This document shows, in pieces, positions 8,540 through 17,124 of a stretch of DNA of 64,000 bases. Within the stretch, counting starts at the first letter, position 1; each line of letters starts with the position of its first letter. The notes beneath the pieces are model-generated. The model saw only the letters and a program-made list of their open reading frames with translations, searched no databases and was not told the DNA's origin. Source of the DNA: Rhodoblastus sp963703385 (lineage in GTDB: Bacteria; Pseudomonadota; Alphaproteobacteria; Rhizobiales; Beijerinckiaceae). A program made the position numbers and the translations under genes. The stretch lies in NCBI GenBank assembly GCA_963703385.1, contig OY969816.1:3038001-3102000 (forward strand), in the 5' to 3' direction.

Positions 8540-10051
8540 ATGGTGTCGTTCGGTTCGTCCGCCGCAAGATTACGGACGGCGATCGCCCTCGCGGCGCTGG
8601 CCGTGGCCGGCGCGGCTTTCGCGCAGGCCCCGGCGCCCGCTCCGGCTCAAGCGCAAATCCCGCCACCCCAACAACCCGCGCCAGCCGCGCCGTCGCCGCG
8701 CCAAGTCTGGACCTCGCCGCCCGGACCTGCCAAGCCCGCGATGAACCAGGCCATTCGCGACGCGCTCGTCCACGACCGGAAACTGGCGGGACGGCTGAGC
8801 GAGCAGCAAGGCGCGCTTCGCCGCGCCGTTGACGTCTTCTACGCCAGCCGGGGCGACGCGCCGGTCTGGCTCGACCAGGGTCATTGGACCGCGCAGGCCC
8901 AGTCGGTTTTCGAACAATTGCGCCGTGCGCCGGAAGACGGGCTCGATCTGAGCGCCTATCGCGTGTTTTCGCTTGGCGGCGGCCCCGATACGTCCCTCGC
9001 GCTCGGCGACGTCGCTTTGTCCGAGGCGGTCGCGGCCTATGCCTTCCAGGCGAGCGGCGGCCGGATCGACCCGGCGCGGATTTCAAAAATGATCGGCGCG
9101 CGGCCCGCCGTCGTTTCGGCCGCGCAAGCGCTCGACCAGATCAGCAAATCCGCCGACGCGGGGAAGACCTTGCAGGCCTTCAACCCGCCGCAGCCAGGCT
9201 ATCTGGCGCTGAAAGAGAAACTGGCCGAATTGCGGGCGCGGCCGGCCCGGACGGCGCAACTCGCCAAACTCGCCATGAACATGAACGGGCGCGCGCGCTG
9301 GATCAGCGACGAGACGACCGGCGCGCTGCGCGAAACCAGGCTCGAGGACGAACTCCTCGTCAATATGGAGTTCTGGCGCTGGTCGCCACGCGATCTCGGC
9401 GCCGAAAGAATCATGGTGAATGTGCCGGAATTCACGGCGCGGCTTTACCGCGACAATCAGCCGGTTCTGTCCGTCCGGGTGATCACCGGCAAGCCGGGCA
9501 AACCGACGCCGTTGTTTTCCAACAGGATTCAACAAATCGTCGTCAATCCGTCATGGAACGTGCCGCAATCGATCATCCAGAAGGAGATGCTGTCGCATCT
9601 CGCAGCCTTACGCGAGCAAGGCTACGAGATCCGCTATGTGAACGGGCGCCTTCACATCCGCCAGCCGCCGGGCGAGCGCAACGCCCTGGGCCAGATCAAA
9701 TTCGTCTTTCCCAACGATTACGCCGTCTACATGCACGACACCCCGACCCGCAGATTATTCGCAGCCTCCCGTCGCGCCTTCAGTCATGGCTGCGTGCGGG
9801 TCGATCAGCCCTTCAAACTGGCCGAGGACCTGTTGCAACCGCAAAATGGCTGGGACGAAGCGCGCATCAGGAAATTGATTGGCCCGCACGAGCGTTGGGT
9901 GAAACTGCCGCAACCCGTGCCGATCCACATCGTCTATTTCACGGCCGCGGTCGACCGCTCGGGCCAACTCAAACAGTTTGACGACATCTATGGCTATGAC
10001 CGCAAGGCCCGCGAATTGCTCGGCCTCGGCGGTAGTTCTCCACAGGGCTGA
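8540..10051 (+). CDS. L,D-transpeptidase (YcbB/YkuD type), exported
   Basis: A 503-residue periplasmic peptidoglycan L,D-transpeptidase, which makes 3-3 cross-links or attaches lipoproteins. A signal peptide (AIALAALAVAGAAFA) is followed by a proline/alanine-rich linker, a scaffold domain containing NMEFWRWSPRDLG and NVPEFTARLYRDN, and the catalytic domain with the YkuD signature SHGCVRVDQPFKLA. The catalytic cysteine is about residue 418. The ATG at 8540 has GAAAGG upstream; a TTG six bases earlier is a weaker alternative. It precedes another cell-wall gene, the DUF882 peptidase. This large class is common in Hyphomicrobiales. Confidence 0.88.
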   Translation: MVSFGSSAARLRTAIALAALAVAGAAFAQAPAPAPAQAQIPPPQQPAPAAPSPRQVWTSPPGPAKPAMNQAIRDALVHDRKLAGRLSEQQGALRRAVDVFYASRGDAPVWLDQGHWTAQAQSVFEQLRRAPEDGLDLSAYRVFSLGGGPDTSLALGDVALSEAVAAYAFQASGGRIDPARISKMIGARPAVVSAAQALDQISKSADAGKTLQAFNPPQPGYLALKEKLAELRARPARTAQLAKLAMNMNGRARWISDETTGALRETRLEDELLVNMEFWRWSPRDLGAERIMVNVPEFTARLYRDNQPVLSVRVITGKPGKPTPLFSNRIQQIVVNPSWNVPQSIIQKEMLSHLAALREQGYEIRYVNGRLHIRQPPGERNALGQIKFVFPNDYAVYMHDTPTRRLFAASRRAFSHGCVRVDQPFKLAEDLLQPQNGWDEARIRKLIGPHERWVKLPQPVPIHIVYFTAAVDRSGQLKQFDDIYGYDRKARELLGLGGSSPQG

Positions 10052-10173
10052 TCACGAAATCGTGATTTCGCCGCAAAATCGCCGCGAAATTCGATCATTC
10101 CGCCACCAGCGGCAGAAAAACGCCGTCGAGAGATTTTTTTCGCGAGCTGTGGCTTTGCCGACACAGATCATGT

Positions 10174-11916
10174 ATGCAGGCGCCGCTCGGGTCTGAAGGC
10201 GAGCCAGTGGGAGAGCGTCCGAATTTGCCAGCACGCGCCGTGAAATTCGCGCTTCACGCCAGAGGCCGCGCTCTCGGCAGACGGCTTTGCCTCGCCGTCC
10301 TTGGCCTATCCGCGCTGCTGGCTCCCAACGCGCTGGAATCCGCCGCCGCCAATGGCGACACCCGCACGATCTATCTGTATCACGCCCACCGCAAGGATTC
10401 GATCGCGGCGACCTTCCGCGTCAACGGCCATTACGACGCCGAAACGCTGCGAAAGCTGAACTGGTTCCTGCGCGACTGGCGCAACGACGAAGAAACCAAG
10501 ATGGACCCCCGGCTGTTCGACGTGCTGTGGGAGGCCTATCGCGGCGCCGGCCGCATGGGGCCGGACGATCCGGTCACCGTGCTCTCCGCCTATCGCTGCC
10601 CGGCGACCAACGCCATGCTGCGCCGCCGCTCCCATCGCGTCGCCGAACATTCGCAGCACATGCTCGGCAAGGCGATGGACACCACCATTCCCGGCCTGTC
10701 GATGGAACAGCTGCGCGAGATCGGCATGCGCATGCAGCGCGGCGGCGTCGGCTATTATCCCTCGCTCAATTTCGTCCATCTCGACGTCGGCGGCGTGCGC
10801 CACTGGCCGCGCATGAGCTATGACCAGCTCGCGCGCCTGTTCCCCGACGGCAAGACGGTCTTCATCGCCTCCAACGGCAAGACCCTGCCCGGCTACGAGC
10901 TGGCCCGCGCCGAAATCGTGGCGCGCGGCGGCGAGGCGCCGACCGTGGAGGAAGCCAATTCCGGCGGCATATTCGGTTTTTTCGCCAAATTGTTCGGCGG
11001 CGGCGCCGACGAACAGGAGGACCGGCAGGTCGGAGGCGCGTCGGCGCCGACCGCCGTCGCCTCGGCGGAGACGGAGTCGGACCAAATGTCGGAGCCGCCC
11101 CAGCGCCAGATGATGGCGAATGCGGAAGCCAATCTGCCGCGCGGCGAAACCTATATGGGCGCGCCGGACGGCCCCGGACCCGGCCGCCAGGCGACCACAT
11201 CGCAACCTCAGCCCCAGCCGGCGGCGCAAGCCGCCCCGCCCGAATCGGAACAAGCGGCGCAAGCCCAGGCCCGAGCCCAAGCCCCCGTGCCGACGCCCCC
11301 CGAAAAGCCGTCGCAGCTGGACGCGCCGGCGCAAACCGCCGACGCCGCGACGCCGGCCCCGGCCCTCGATCTTCCCGCGCCGCCGCGCCGTCCCGACGAT
11401 CTCGTCGCCGCGCTCGACGCTCCCTTGCCGCCGCCGCGCCCCGCCGAACTCGCCGCGCTGCCTGACGTGATCCGGAATGGCTCGGCGCTGGACGCGCCGC
11501 TGCCCTTGCGCCCCTCTTCCGCCGAAGCCGAGCCGGGCGCCGGAGCTCTCGCTTATGTGGCGCCGCCCACCATCGACGCGCCGCTTCCCTCCGCTGCGCC
11601 TCTGCCGCCGCCGCGCCCGCCCATGCCCTCGCTGCGCGCCACCGCGCGCGGCAAGGCTGCGGACCAGCAGGCCGCCAAGGCGGTCGCGCGCGCAATGGTC
11701 CCGGCCCGCGTCGATCGCGCCGCGATCGCCGCCCTTTCGGAGCCGACGCCGGAAAACCGCGCGCCGTCCGCCGCCCGCGCCGGCTTCGCGCCGGCGCTGC
11801 GCGCCGCCTCCCGCCTGGACCCCCTCGCCGCCAATATCGCCAAGGACGCCGCCCAGAGCGGCTTTAGGTCCCGGGCCACACGTCTCACCGCCAACAGTTT
11901 TTCGGCGCGCGAGTAA
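10174..11916 (+). CDS. DUF882/YcbK-like M15-type peptidase with long Pro/Ala-rich tail
   Basis: An exported protein of about 580 residues. After a signal-like segment (LCLAVLGLSALLAPNALESAAA) comes the DUF882 domain, residues ~60-215, related to M15 D,D-peptidases: LSAYRCPATN, HRVAEHSQHMLGKAMD and NFVHLDVGGVRHW contain the expected zinc-ligand histidine and aspartate positions. The family is thought to trim peptidoglycan peptides. The second half is a low-complexity proline/alanine/glutamine-rich region with repeats of the type LDAPLPxxP, probably spanning the periplasm or binding the wall. The start is ambiguous: the ATG at 10174 has no clear ribosome-binding site, and a GTG or TTG about 35-55 bases downstream follows GGGAGA. 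Confidence 0.8.
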   Translation: MQAPLGSEGEPVGERPNLPARAVKFALHARGRALGRRLCLAVLGLSALLAPNALESAAANGDTRTIYLYHAHRKDSIAATFRVNGHYDAETLRKLNWFLRDWRNDEETKMDPRLFDVLWEAYRGAGRMGPDDPVTVLSAYRCPATNAMLRRRSHRVAEHSQHMLGKAMDTTIPGLSMEQLREIGMRMQRGGVGYYPSLNFVHLDVGGVRHWPRMSYDQLARLFPDGKTVFIASNGKTLPGYELARAEIVARGGEAPTVEEANSGGIFGFFAKLFGGGADEQEDRQVGGASAPTAVASAETESDQMSEPPQRQMMANAEANLPRGETYMGAPDGPGPGRQATTSQPQPQPAAQAAPPESEQAAQAQARAQAPVPTPPEKPSQLDAPAQTADAATPAPALDLPAPPRRPDDLVAALDAPLPPPRPAELAALPDVIRNGSALDAPLPLRPSSAEAEPGAGALAYVAPPTIDAPLPSAAPLPPPRPPMPSLRATARGKAADQQAAKAVARAMVPARVDRAAIAALSEPTPENRAPSAARAGFAPALRAASRLDPLAANIAKDAAQSGFRSRATRLTANSFSARE

Positions 11917-12069
11917 GCGCTCGGCTGACGCCTTTGGTTAATGTGTTGTCAATAGACCGGGTTTAACTTTACGGTCGGCGGGGAGCGATCCCTTCCCGCC
12001 ACGAAGCGCGCCAAAGTCCTCGCCTGAGCGACATGGCTTGCGCGCCCTTCCGATCCGGGACGTCGAGCG

Positions 12070-12270
12070 ATGAATCTTGACCCGATCCAAGCCAGCGAAT
12101 TCGTACTGGCGCGCCCGCGCCGCCGCAATCCCGCCGCCTGCGAGTTTCGTCCACTGCTGCGGCTCTCCATCCTGGTCGTCATCGCCATCGGTCTGGTCTC
12201 GGTGTCGATCAACCCGAGCCGGGTGATGACCGCCGGCGCCGAAGCCACGCAGGGCGCGGATCGCGTCTGA
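12070..12270 (+). CDS. small single-pass membrane protein, unknown
   Basis: A possible 66-residue protein with a basic N-terminal half (LARPRRRNPAACEF) and one hydrophobic helix (LSILVVIAIGLVSVSI), which predicts a positive-inside single-span inner-membrane protein. I do not recognise the family. GGGACG precedes the ATG. A frame on the opposite strand covers the same stretch but is arginine/serine-rich and has no features. Moderate confidence that it is a gene. Confidence 0.45.
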   Translation: MNLDPIQASEFVLARPRRRNPAACEFRPLLRLSILVVIAIGLVSVSINPSRVMTAGAEATQGADRV

Positions 12271-12316
12271 TTTCCCGCCCCTCGCCCGGCGCGCCGGAAT
12301 CGGCTAGACTGAAAAA

Positions 12317-13492
12317 ATGCCGTCCGTCCAAGGCCTGAAAAATTCCGGCTCGTCCCGCGCCGCGCCCGTTCGGGCGTTGTTCGCCGTCCTGCTGGCGCTC
12401 GCTTTGTGCGCCGGCTGGGCGCGGCCGGCGGCGGCGCAAAATCCGATCTCCGATTTTTTCGGCTCCCTGTTCACCCCGCGCGGCGCGAATCCGCCGGCCG
12501 AGCGCCGCCCGCACAAACGCAACCGCCGCCCGCAACAGCCGGCGGCGCGGCAAGGGGCGAATGGCGAAACGACTCCGCGAACCGCTCCAGGCAATGTGGC
12601 CGAGGCGCCAAAGGCGCCGCCGAGTTTCTTCATCGCCGTGATCGGCGACAGCCAGGCCAATTTGCTGGCCGGGGGGCTCGTCCAGGCTTTCGCCGACGAT
12701 CCTCGCGTCGCGATCCTCAATCACGCCAAGGAGGACACCGGCCTGGTGCGCGACGATTTCTACGATTGGCGCTCGGCGGCCAAGGCTCTGGTGGACGGCC
12801 CGCAGCACGTCAATGTCGCGGTCATCCAGATCGGCATCAACGACGACCAGAAGTTCCGGAATCCCGACCTGCGCGGGCTGGAGCCGCTGAGCAAGCCGTT
12901 CAACGACATCTACGCCAAGAGGGTCGAGGAGCTGGCCCGGATTTTCCGCGACAAGCACATCCCGCTGATCTGGGCCGGCCTGCCGATCATGCGCAGCCAG
13001 ACCCTGTCCAACGCCGCGCTGGTCTTCAACGACATCGACCGCCAATACGCCGAGGCGCAGGACGCGCATTACGTCGATCTGTGGGAGGCTTTCTCGGACG
13101 AGAACTCGGCTTTCCGAGCCTCCGGCCCCGACATCAATGGCGTGATCGTCCGGTTGCGCTCGGTGGATGGCGTCCATTTCAACAAGGCGGGCGCCCTCAA
13201 GGCGGCGCATTTCGTCGAGCCCGAAATCCGCAAGATGATCGAAGCCGCGCTGAAGCCGCCGGAAACGCCGGCCCAGCCTGCGACGGCTCCGGCGGCGACC
13301 GCGCCGGCGGCCGCTCCGCCCGCCGCGCCTGCGCCGAAGCCCATCGCCGGAAAGGTCGAGAGCCTTACCGACGCCGCCGTCTCGCCGGGCGGCGCGCTCG
13401 CTGCCGCGCCCTCCAGCCCGCCGCCGGCCGCGCCGGAAGCCTCCACGGCCCAACCGGGCCGCGCCGACGATTTCAGCTGGCCGGCGAAATAG
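12317..13492 (+). CDS. DUF459 SGNH-hydrolase-like exported protein
   Basis: A 391-residue exported protein. It has a signal peptide (ALFAVLLALALCAGWARPAAA), a basic proline-rich spacer, and an SGNH/GDSL-like domain from about residue 105: FIAVIGDSQANLLAGG (block I serine), VAVIQIGINDDQ (block III) and DGVHFNKAGALKAAHFVE (block V Asp-x2-His). DUF459 proteins are periplasmic esterase-like proteins of alphaproteobacteria, probably acting on cell-wall or polysaccharide acyl groups. An alanine/proline tail follows. Its last 20 bases overlap, tail to tail, the 3' end of the MaoC gene on the other strand. Confidence 0.8.
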   Translation: MPSVQGLKNSGSSRAAPVRALFAVLLALALCAGWARPAAAQNPISDFFGSLFTPRGANPPAERRPHKRNRRPQQPAARQGANGETTPRTAPGNVAEAPKAPPSFFIAVIGDSQANLLAGGLVQAFADDPRVAILNHAKEDTGLVRDDFYDWRSAAKALVDGPQHVNVAVIQIGINDDQKFRNPDLRGLEPLSKPFNDIYAKRVEELARIFRDKHIPLIWAGLPIMRSQTLSNAALVFNDIDRQYAEAQDAHYVDLWEAFSDENSAFRASGPDINGVIVRLRSVDGVHFNKAGALKAAHFVEPEIRKMIEAALKPPETPAQPATAPAATAPAAAPPAAPAPKPIAGKVESLTDAAVSPGGALAAAPSSPPPAAPEASTAQPGRADDFSWPAK

Positions 13493-14498
13493 GCGAGAAA
13501 ACCGAGGCGTAGAATTCGAGCGCGACCTCGCCGCGCTGGTTGACGCCGAGATTGCGGCTGGTGATCAGGCCCAGGCCGGCTTTCGAGGTTTCCCGCTTGG
13601 CGACGGCCTGGGTCGAAAAGACGATGCGGTCGCCGACCAGCACCGGCCGGCGCCAAAGCATGTCGCGAAAGCCCGGCGAGGCGCGGCTCTGCAACAGGCC
13701 GAGGCGCTCGCGAGTCGCGACGAAATGGCTCATCCAGCACGAAGCGGTGTGGAGCCCGGCGGCCGACATCGCGCCAAGCACATGGGCGCGTCCGGCCGCC
13801 TCGTCGATGTGAAATGGCGCGGGATCGTATTTCCGCGCATAATCGCGAATTAGCTCGGCGGTGAACAGGGTTTCGCCCAGTTCGGCGAAAGCCCCGACTT
13901 TCGCGCGCGTAAAATCGTCCGGCATGGCCCCGGCCAGGTCGTCGATGCGCTCAGGCGGCGGCGGCGCGGGCGCGCGGCGCGGCGCGGTCACGGCGGCGGC
14001 GTTGGCGGCGGGATTGGCCGCGGGATTGGCCGCGGGATTGGCCTCTTGGCGCGGCGCGCGGCGGCCGAACAGCATGGAGGTCGTCTGGGTCATGACCTCC
14101 CGCCCCGCCTGGTCGCGCAGCGATGTGGCGAAAGCGACGATCCCGGCGTCGGGGCGCAAGCGCGCGTCGCTCATGCCGACGGTCGTGGTCTTTGCGGTCA
14201 GCCGGTCGCCGGGCCGCACCGGCGCGAGCCAGCGATTGTCCTCGATACTCAAGCCAGCCAGAACCGAACTGTCGCCGAGCCAGGCGTCGATCATCATCCG
14301 CGTCAGCGCCGAACAGACCTGCCAGCCCGAGGCCGAAAGACCGCCAAGAATTGAGTCTTTCGCGGCTTTCGCGTCGAGGTGGAAGGGCTGCGCGTCATAA
14401 GCGGCGGCAAAGGCCAGCAGCTCGGCTTCGTCGATCTCGTAATCGCCATATTCGCGCGTTTCGCCGATTTTGAAATCCTCGAATGCAACAAAACTCAT
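13473..14498 (-). CDS. tandem MaoC-like dehydratase (two hot-dog domains)
   Basis: A 341-residue protein built from two MaoC-type (R)-hydratase folds. The first (residues ~1-150) begins FEDFKIGETREYGDYEIDE and contains AAAYDAQPFHLDAKAA, the D-x4-H pair typical of the family. The second (~190-341) contains ARKYDPAPFHIDEAAG and LHTASCWMSHF. An alanine/proline linker joins them and holds a small tandem repeat, NPAA repeated four times. Such proteins hydrate or dehydrate acyl-CoA thioesters. The ATG at 14498 is chosen because the fold begins there; the open frame upstream is arginine-rich. Confidence 0.82.
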   Translation of the reverse strand: MSFVAFEDFKIGETREYGDYEIDEAELLAFAAAYDAQPFHLDAKAAKDSILGGLSASGWQVCSALTRMMIDAWLGDSSVLAGLSIEDNRWLAPVRPGDRLTAKTTTVGMSDARLRPDAGIVAFATSLRDQAGREVMTQTTSMLFGRRAPRQEANPAANPAANPAANAAAVTAPRRAPAPPPPERIDDLAGAMPDDFTRAKVGAFAELGETLFTAELIRDYARKYDPAPFHIDEAAGRAHVLGAMSAAGLHTASCWMSHFVATRERLGLLQSRASPGFRDMLWRRPVLVGDRIVFSTQAVAKRETSKAGLGLITSRNLGVNQRGEVALEFYASVFSPISPAS

Positions 14499-14611
14499 CG
14501 CGGCCTCCGCTGCCCGAGCCGACCTTGCGGCCGCCCTGGGTTTCCGACAATGCCGCAAACGTGCAAGGCAAGTTATGCATTTGTCGCATGGCAGCCTCGC
14601 GGTTTACGAAG

Positions 14612-14640
14612 TTGTGCTGCACTGCACAATCCCGCATAAG
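14612..14640 (+). promoter_or_regulatory. candidate sigma-70-type promoter for the small RNA
   Basis: TTGTGC (14612-14617) and CATAAG (14635-14640) are separated by exactly 17 bases. They would start a transcript near 14646, just ahead of the CUCCUCCC-loop RNA candidate. The same stretch holds an inverted repeat TTGTGC-N6-GCACAA. Confidence 0.35.
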
Positions 14641-14645
14641 ATCCT

Positions 14646-14750
14646 CACTCCACGCACGGACCGGCGCTCCTCCCTTGCCGCATCCGGTGGAACCAACTAG
14701 CTGAGCCTGTCGTGCTGGCGCCGCCGGACGTTTCTACGTCCGGCTTTTTT
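14646..14750 (+). ncRNA. candidate anti-Shine-Dalgarno (CUCCUCCC-loop) small RNA
   Basis: About 105 bases between the MaoC promoter and the MTA phosphorylase gene look like a stand-alone small RNA. A stem ACCGG (14660-14664) pairs with CCGGT (14684-14688), and its loop displays CTCCTCCC (14667-14674), complementary to ribosome-binding sites. A strong Rho-independent terminator follows. This matches the architecture of alphaproteobacterial 'cuckoo'/CcsR RNAs, which carry the same motif in hairpin loops. I see only one such loop here, whereas many family members have two or more. An alternative is a leader or attenuator for the MTA phosphorylase gene. Confidence 0.45.
14723..14750 (+). terminator. 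Rho-independent terminator
   Basis: GCCGGACG (14723-14730), loop TTTCTA, CGTCCGGC (14737-14744), then six T. The stem is perfect. It lies 94 bases before the MTA phosphorylase start, so it ends a short upstream plus-strand transcript. Confidence 0.85.
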
Positions 14751-14844
14751 CTTGTTGGCGACATTTTCTGCTCCGCTGCTCTTGCCCAGCGGCGAGGCTT
14801 ACGCCAGTAATCCGGAAAATTGCTCCGTCCAGGGAATCCGGCTC

Positions 14845-15723
14845 ATGACCAAAGCGCTTATCGGCATTATCGGCGGCTCCGGAGTTTATGACCTGCCCGG
14901 CCTGGAAGACATACGCGAGGAAATTGTCGCGACGCCCTGGGGCGAACCGTCGGACGCCCTGCGCTTCGGCCGGATCGGGGCGACGCAAGCCGTGTTCTTG
15001 CCCCGTCACGGTCGCGGCCATCGGCTGTCGCCCTGCGGAATCAATTACCGCGCCAATATCGACGCCTTGAAGCGGGTCGGCGTCACCGACGTCATTTCGG
15101 TTTCGGCCTGCGGCTCGTTCCGCGAGGAGCTGCCGCCCGGCCTGTTCGTCGCGGTGGACCAGTTCGTGGACCGCACCTTCAGCCGGCAATCCTCCTTTTT
15201 CGGCAATGGCTGCGTCGCCCACGTCTCCATGGCCCATCCGGTCGCGCCTTTGCTGCAGAGCCGCATCGTCGCCGCCGCCCATGCGGAAAATATCGGGATC
15301 GTGAAAGGCGGAACCTATGTCTGCATGGAGGGGCCGCAATTCTCCTCGCGCGCCGAATTGCTCGGCTATAGGGCGGCCGGCTATCATGTGATCGGCATGA
15401 CCGCCCTGCCCGAGGCCAAGCTCGCCCGCGAAGCGGAAATGTCCTACGCCACCCTCGCCATGGTGACCGATTACGACTGCTGGCGCGAGGACGAAGCCGC
15501 CGTCGAAGTCCACAACATCGTCGATGTCATGCGCTCCAACTCGGAAAAAGCCTCGCGCCTGCTGGCCCGCCTGATGCGGGATTTTCCCGCCGAACATCAG
15601 CCCTGCCCGATCGGCTCCGATCGCGCGCTGGACCACGCCCTCATCACCGCCCGCGACGGCTGGGACCCGGAACTGCTGAAAAAACTCGACGCCATTCTCG
15701 CGCGCGTGCTGGCCAAGCGGTGA
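14845..15723 (+). CDS. mtnP: S-methyl-5'-thioadenosine phosphorylase
   Basis: A 292-residue purine nucleoside phosphorylase-family enzyme that splits 5'-methylthioadenosine into adenine and methylthioribose-1-phosphate, for methionine salvage. The N-terminus has IGIIGGSGVYDLPGLEDI, the phosphate loop region LPRHGRGHRLSPCGINYRAN, and later YVCMEGPQFSSRAE and MTALPEAKLAREAEM, all standard MTAP motifs. The ATG at 14845 follows AGGGAA; the earlier in-frame ATG at 14752 would place an unlikely extension within the terminator region. A small RNA candidate and its terminator lie immediately upstream. Confidence 0.93.
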   Translation: MTKALIGIIGGSGVYDLPGLEDIREEIVATPWGEPSDALRFGRIGATQAVFLPRHGRGHRLSPCGINYRANIDALKRVGVTDVISVSACGSFREELPPGLFVAVDQFVDRTFSRQSSFFGNGCVAHVSMAHPVAPLLQSRIVAAAHAENIGIVKGGTYVCMEGPQFSSRAELLGYRAAGYHVIGMTALPEAKLAREAEMSYATLAMVTDYDCWREDEAAVEVHNIVDVMRSNSEKASRLLARLMRDFPAEHQPCPIGSDRALDHALITARDGWDPELLKKLDAILARVLAKR

Positions 15724-16092
15724 CAAAGCCTGCGCAAGAATGACCGTCGCGGCTCGTCCCGGCGGCGCGCCGGTCGAGGCGACCTTTCTCATGGCCGGCT
15801 TCAGGCCGCGTCTTGTTCTTGCCGACAGATTTCGCGGGCTGGGCAAGCGAAACCGTTTTTTCCGGTTCGATGGAACACGGCGGTTGCCTGCCCGTTATAG
15901 TTTTGATCGGATCGCGCCTTGCAAAAAGAGGCGGGAACGACACGGACCAGCCCCGCGGACAAGCTTCCCGGCCGAGAAAGCCCTCGAAGGGAGCAATCGA
16001 ATCGCCAAGCGCCGCGCGGGCTCGCCGCCGCTCCTGCGACATCGGCCCCTGCCGGGATCTGGCGCGGTCGCCCAAGGAAACGGAGCGCTCTC
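15724..16092. other. intergenic stretch, no gene seen
   Basis: These 369 bases separate the MTA phosphorylase from the DUF2189 gene. Several overlapping open frames exist on both strands, but they are rich in arginine, proline and serine and share no motif with a known family. I see no terminator, tRNA or clear promoter. Confidence 0.5.
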
Positions 16093-16887
16093 ATGATCAC
16101 CCTCACCCACGGCGGTGGATCCACGCGATCATTGCCCTATGCCAACCGGATCCGTGTGGTCGGCGCCGACCAGCCCTATGTTTGGCTCTCGGCCGGCTGG
16201 CGCGACTTTCTTGCGGCCCCGGCGGCGAGCCTGGCCTATGGACTGATTTTCGTCGTCATCGGCCTCGCCTTGACCTTCGGTCTTTCGCGGACTGAAAAGA
16301 TATACATGCTTCTGCCGCTCGCCAGCGGCTTCATGCTGCTCGTCCCGCTCGTCTCGCTGGGGCTCCACGCCATGAGCCGCGACATCGAAAACCGCCAGCG
16401 GCCCAGTTTCCTGGAGGCGCTGACCGCCTGGCGGGACAATGCCGGCTCGATCGTGAATGCGGCGCTGGCGCTGATGTTCGTCTTCCTGCTCTGGATCAGG
16501 CTGTCCGAAATCCTGTTCGCGCTCACCTTCCCGCCAATGGCCGCTTTGAGTCTTTACGGCTTGCTGAAGGCGACGTTCCAGACCGCGGGCGGTGTGGAAT
16601 TCCTGGTGCTTTTCCTTGCTTTGGGCGCGTCTCTCGCGGCTTTGACCTTCCTGGGCGGAGTCTTCGCCTTGCCGATCCTGCTCGATCGCGACGTCAGCAT
16701 GGGCGAAGCGGTCGCCATAAGCTTCACGGCATGCATCATGAACCCGCGCGCGATGGCCGTCTGGGCCGGGATGACGATCCTGCTGATCGCGGCGGGAATG
16801 GCCTTCGCCTTTCTCGGGCTCGCCGTCACCCTGCCGCTGGTGGGTTACGCGAGCTGGCATGCCTATCGTGCGGTGATTGCGCGGTAA
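16093..16887 (+). CDS. DUF2189 family integral membrane protein
   Basis: A 264-residue inner-membrane protein of the DUF2189 family. It starts with a soluble WLSAGWRDFLAAPAASLAYG motif and has about six hydrophobic segments, including YGLIFVVIGLALTF, LPLASGFMLLVPLVSLG and MTILLIAAGMAFAFLGLAV. The GWRDF and PSFLEALTAWR elements are family-typical. The function is unknown; some members sit near cytochrome oxidase genes, but no such genes are adjacent here. The ATG at 16093 follows GGAAACGGAG. Confidence 0.75.
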   Translation: MITLTHGGGSTRSLPYANRIRVVGADQPYVWLSAGWRDFLAAPAASLAYGLIFVVIGLALTFGLSRTEKIYMLLPLASGFMLLVPLVSLGLHAMSRDIENRQRPSFLEALTAWRDNAGSIVNAALALMFVFLLWIRLSEILFALTFPPMAALSLYGLLKATFQTAGGVEFLVLFLALGASLAALTFLGGVFALPILLDRDVSMGEAVAISFTACIMNPRAMAVWAGMTILLIAAGMAFAFLGLAVTLPLVGYASWHAYRAVIAR

Positions 16888-17124
16888 TTCCAACGTGAGA
16901 CCGGTTTCGCGCGATGGCGCCAAGAAGCGGCCTCGCTTGAGCCGAAGGAATCGGGCTCGGTCGGGGCGGCGCGAGAAAATTGCTTGCGCCGCGCTTTTTG
17001 CCGGTTAGGTTCGCCAATGGCGGCGGCTCGATTCCGCAACCGGCGCCGACGCAACGTTCCCACCTCGCGAATTGTTCGTAAACGGCTCCGACAAGGCGGC
17101 TCGGTTTACGTGACCGGCGCCGAC

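Noticed and set aside
10051..10066. Small hairpin ATCACGA-AA-TCGTGAT after the L,D-transpeptidase as a terminator
   Set aside because: Seven-base AT-containing stem without a T-run; too weak to call.
14612..14629. TTGTGC-N6-GCACAA as a PhaR-type operator
   Set aside because: It resembles the CTGC-N3-GCAG site only in part and is explained at least as well as the -35 region of the small RNA promoter.
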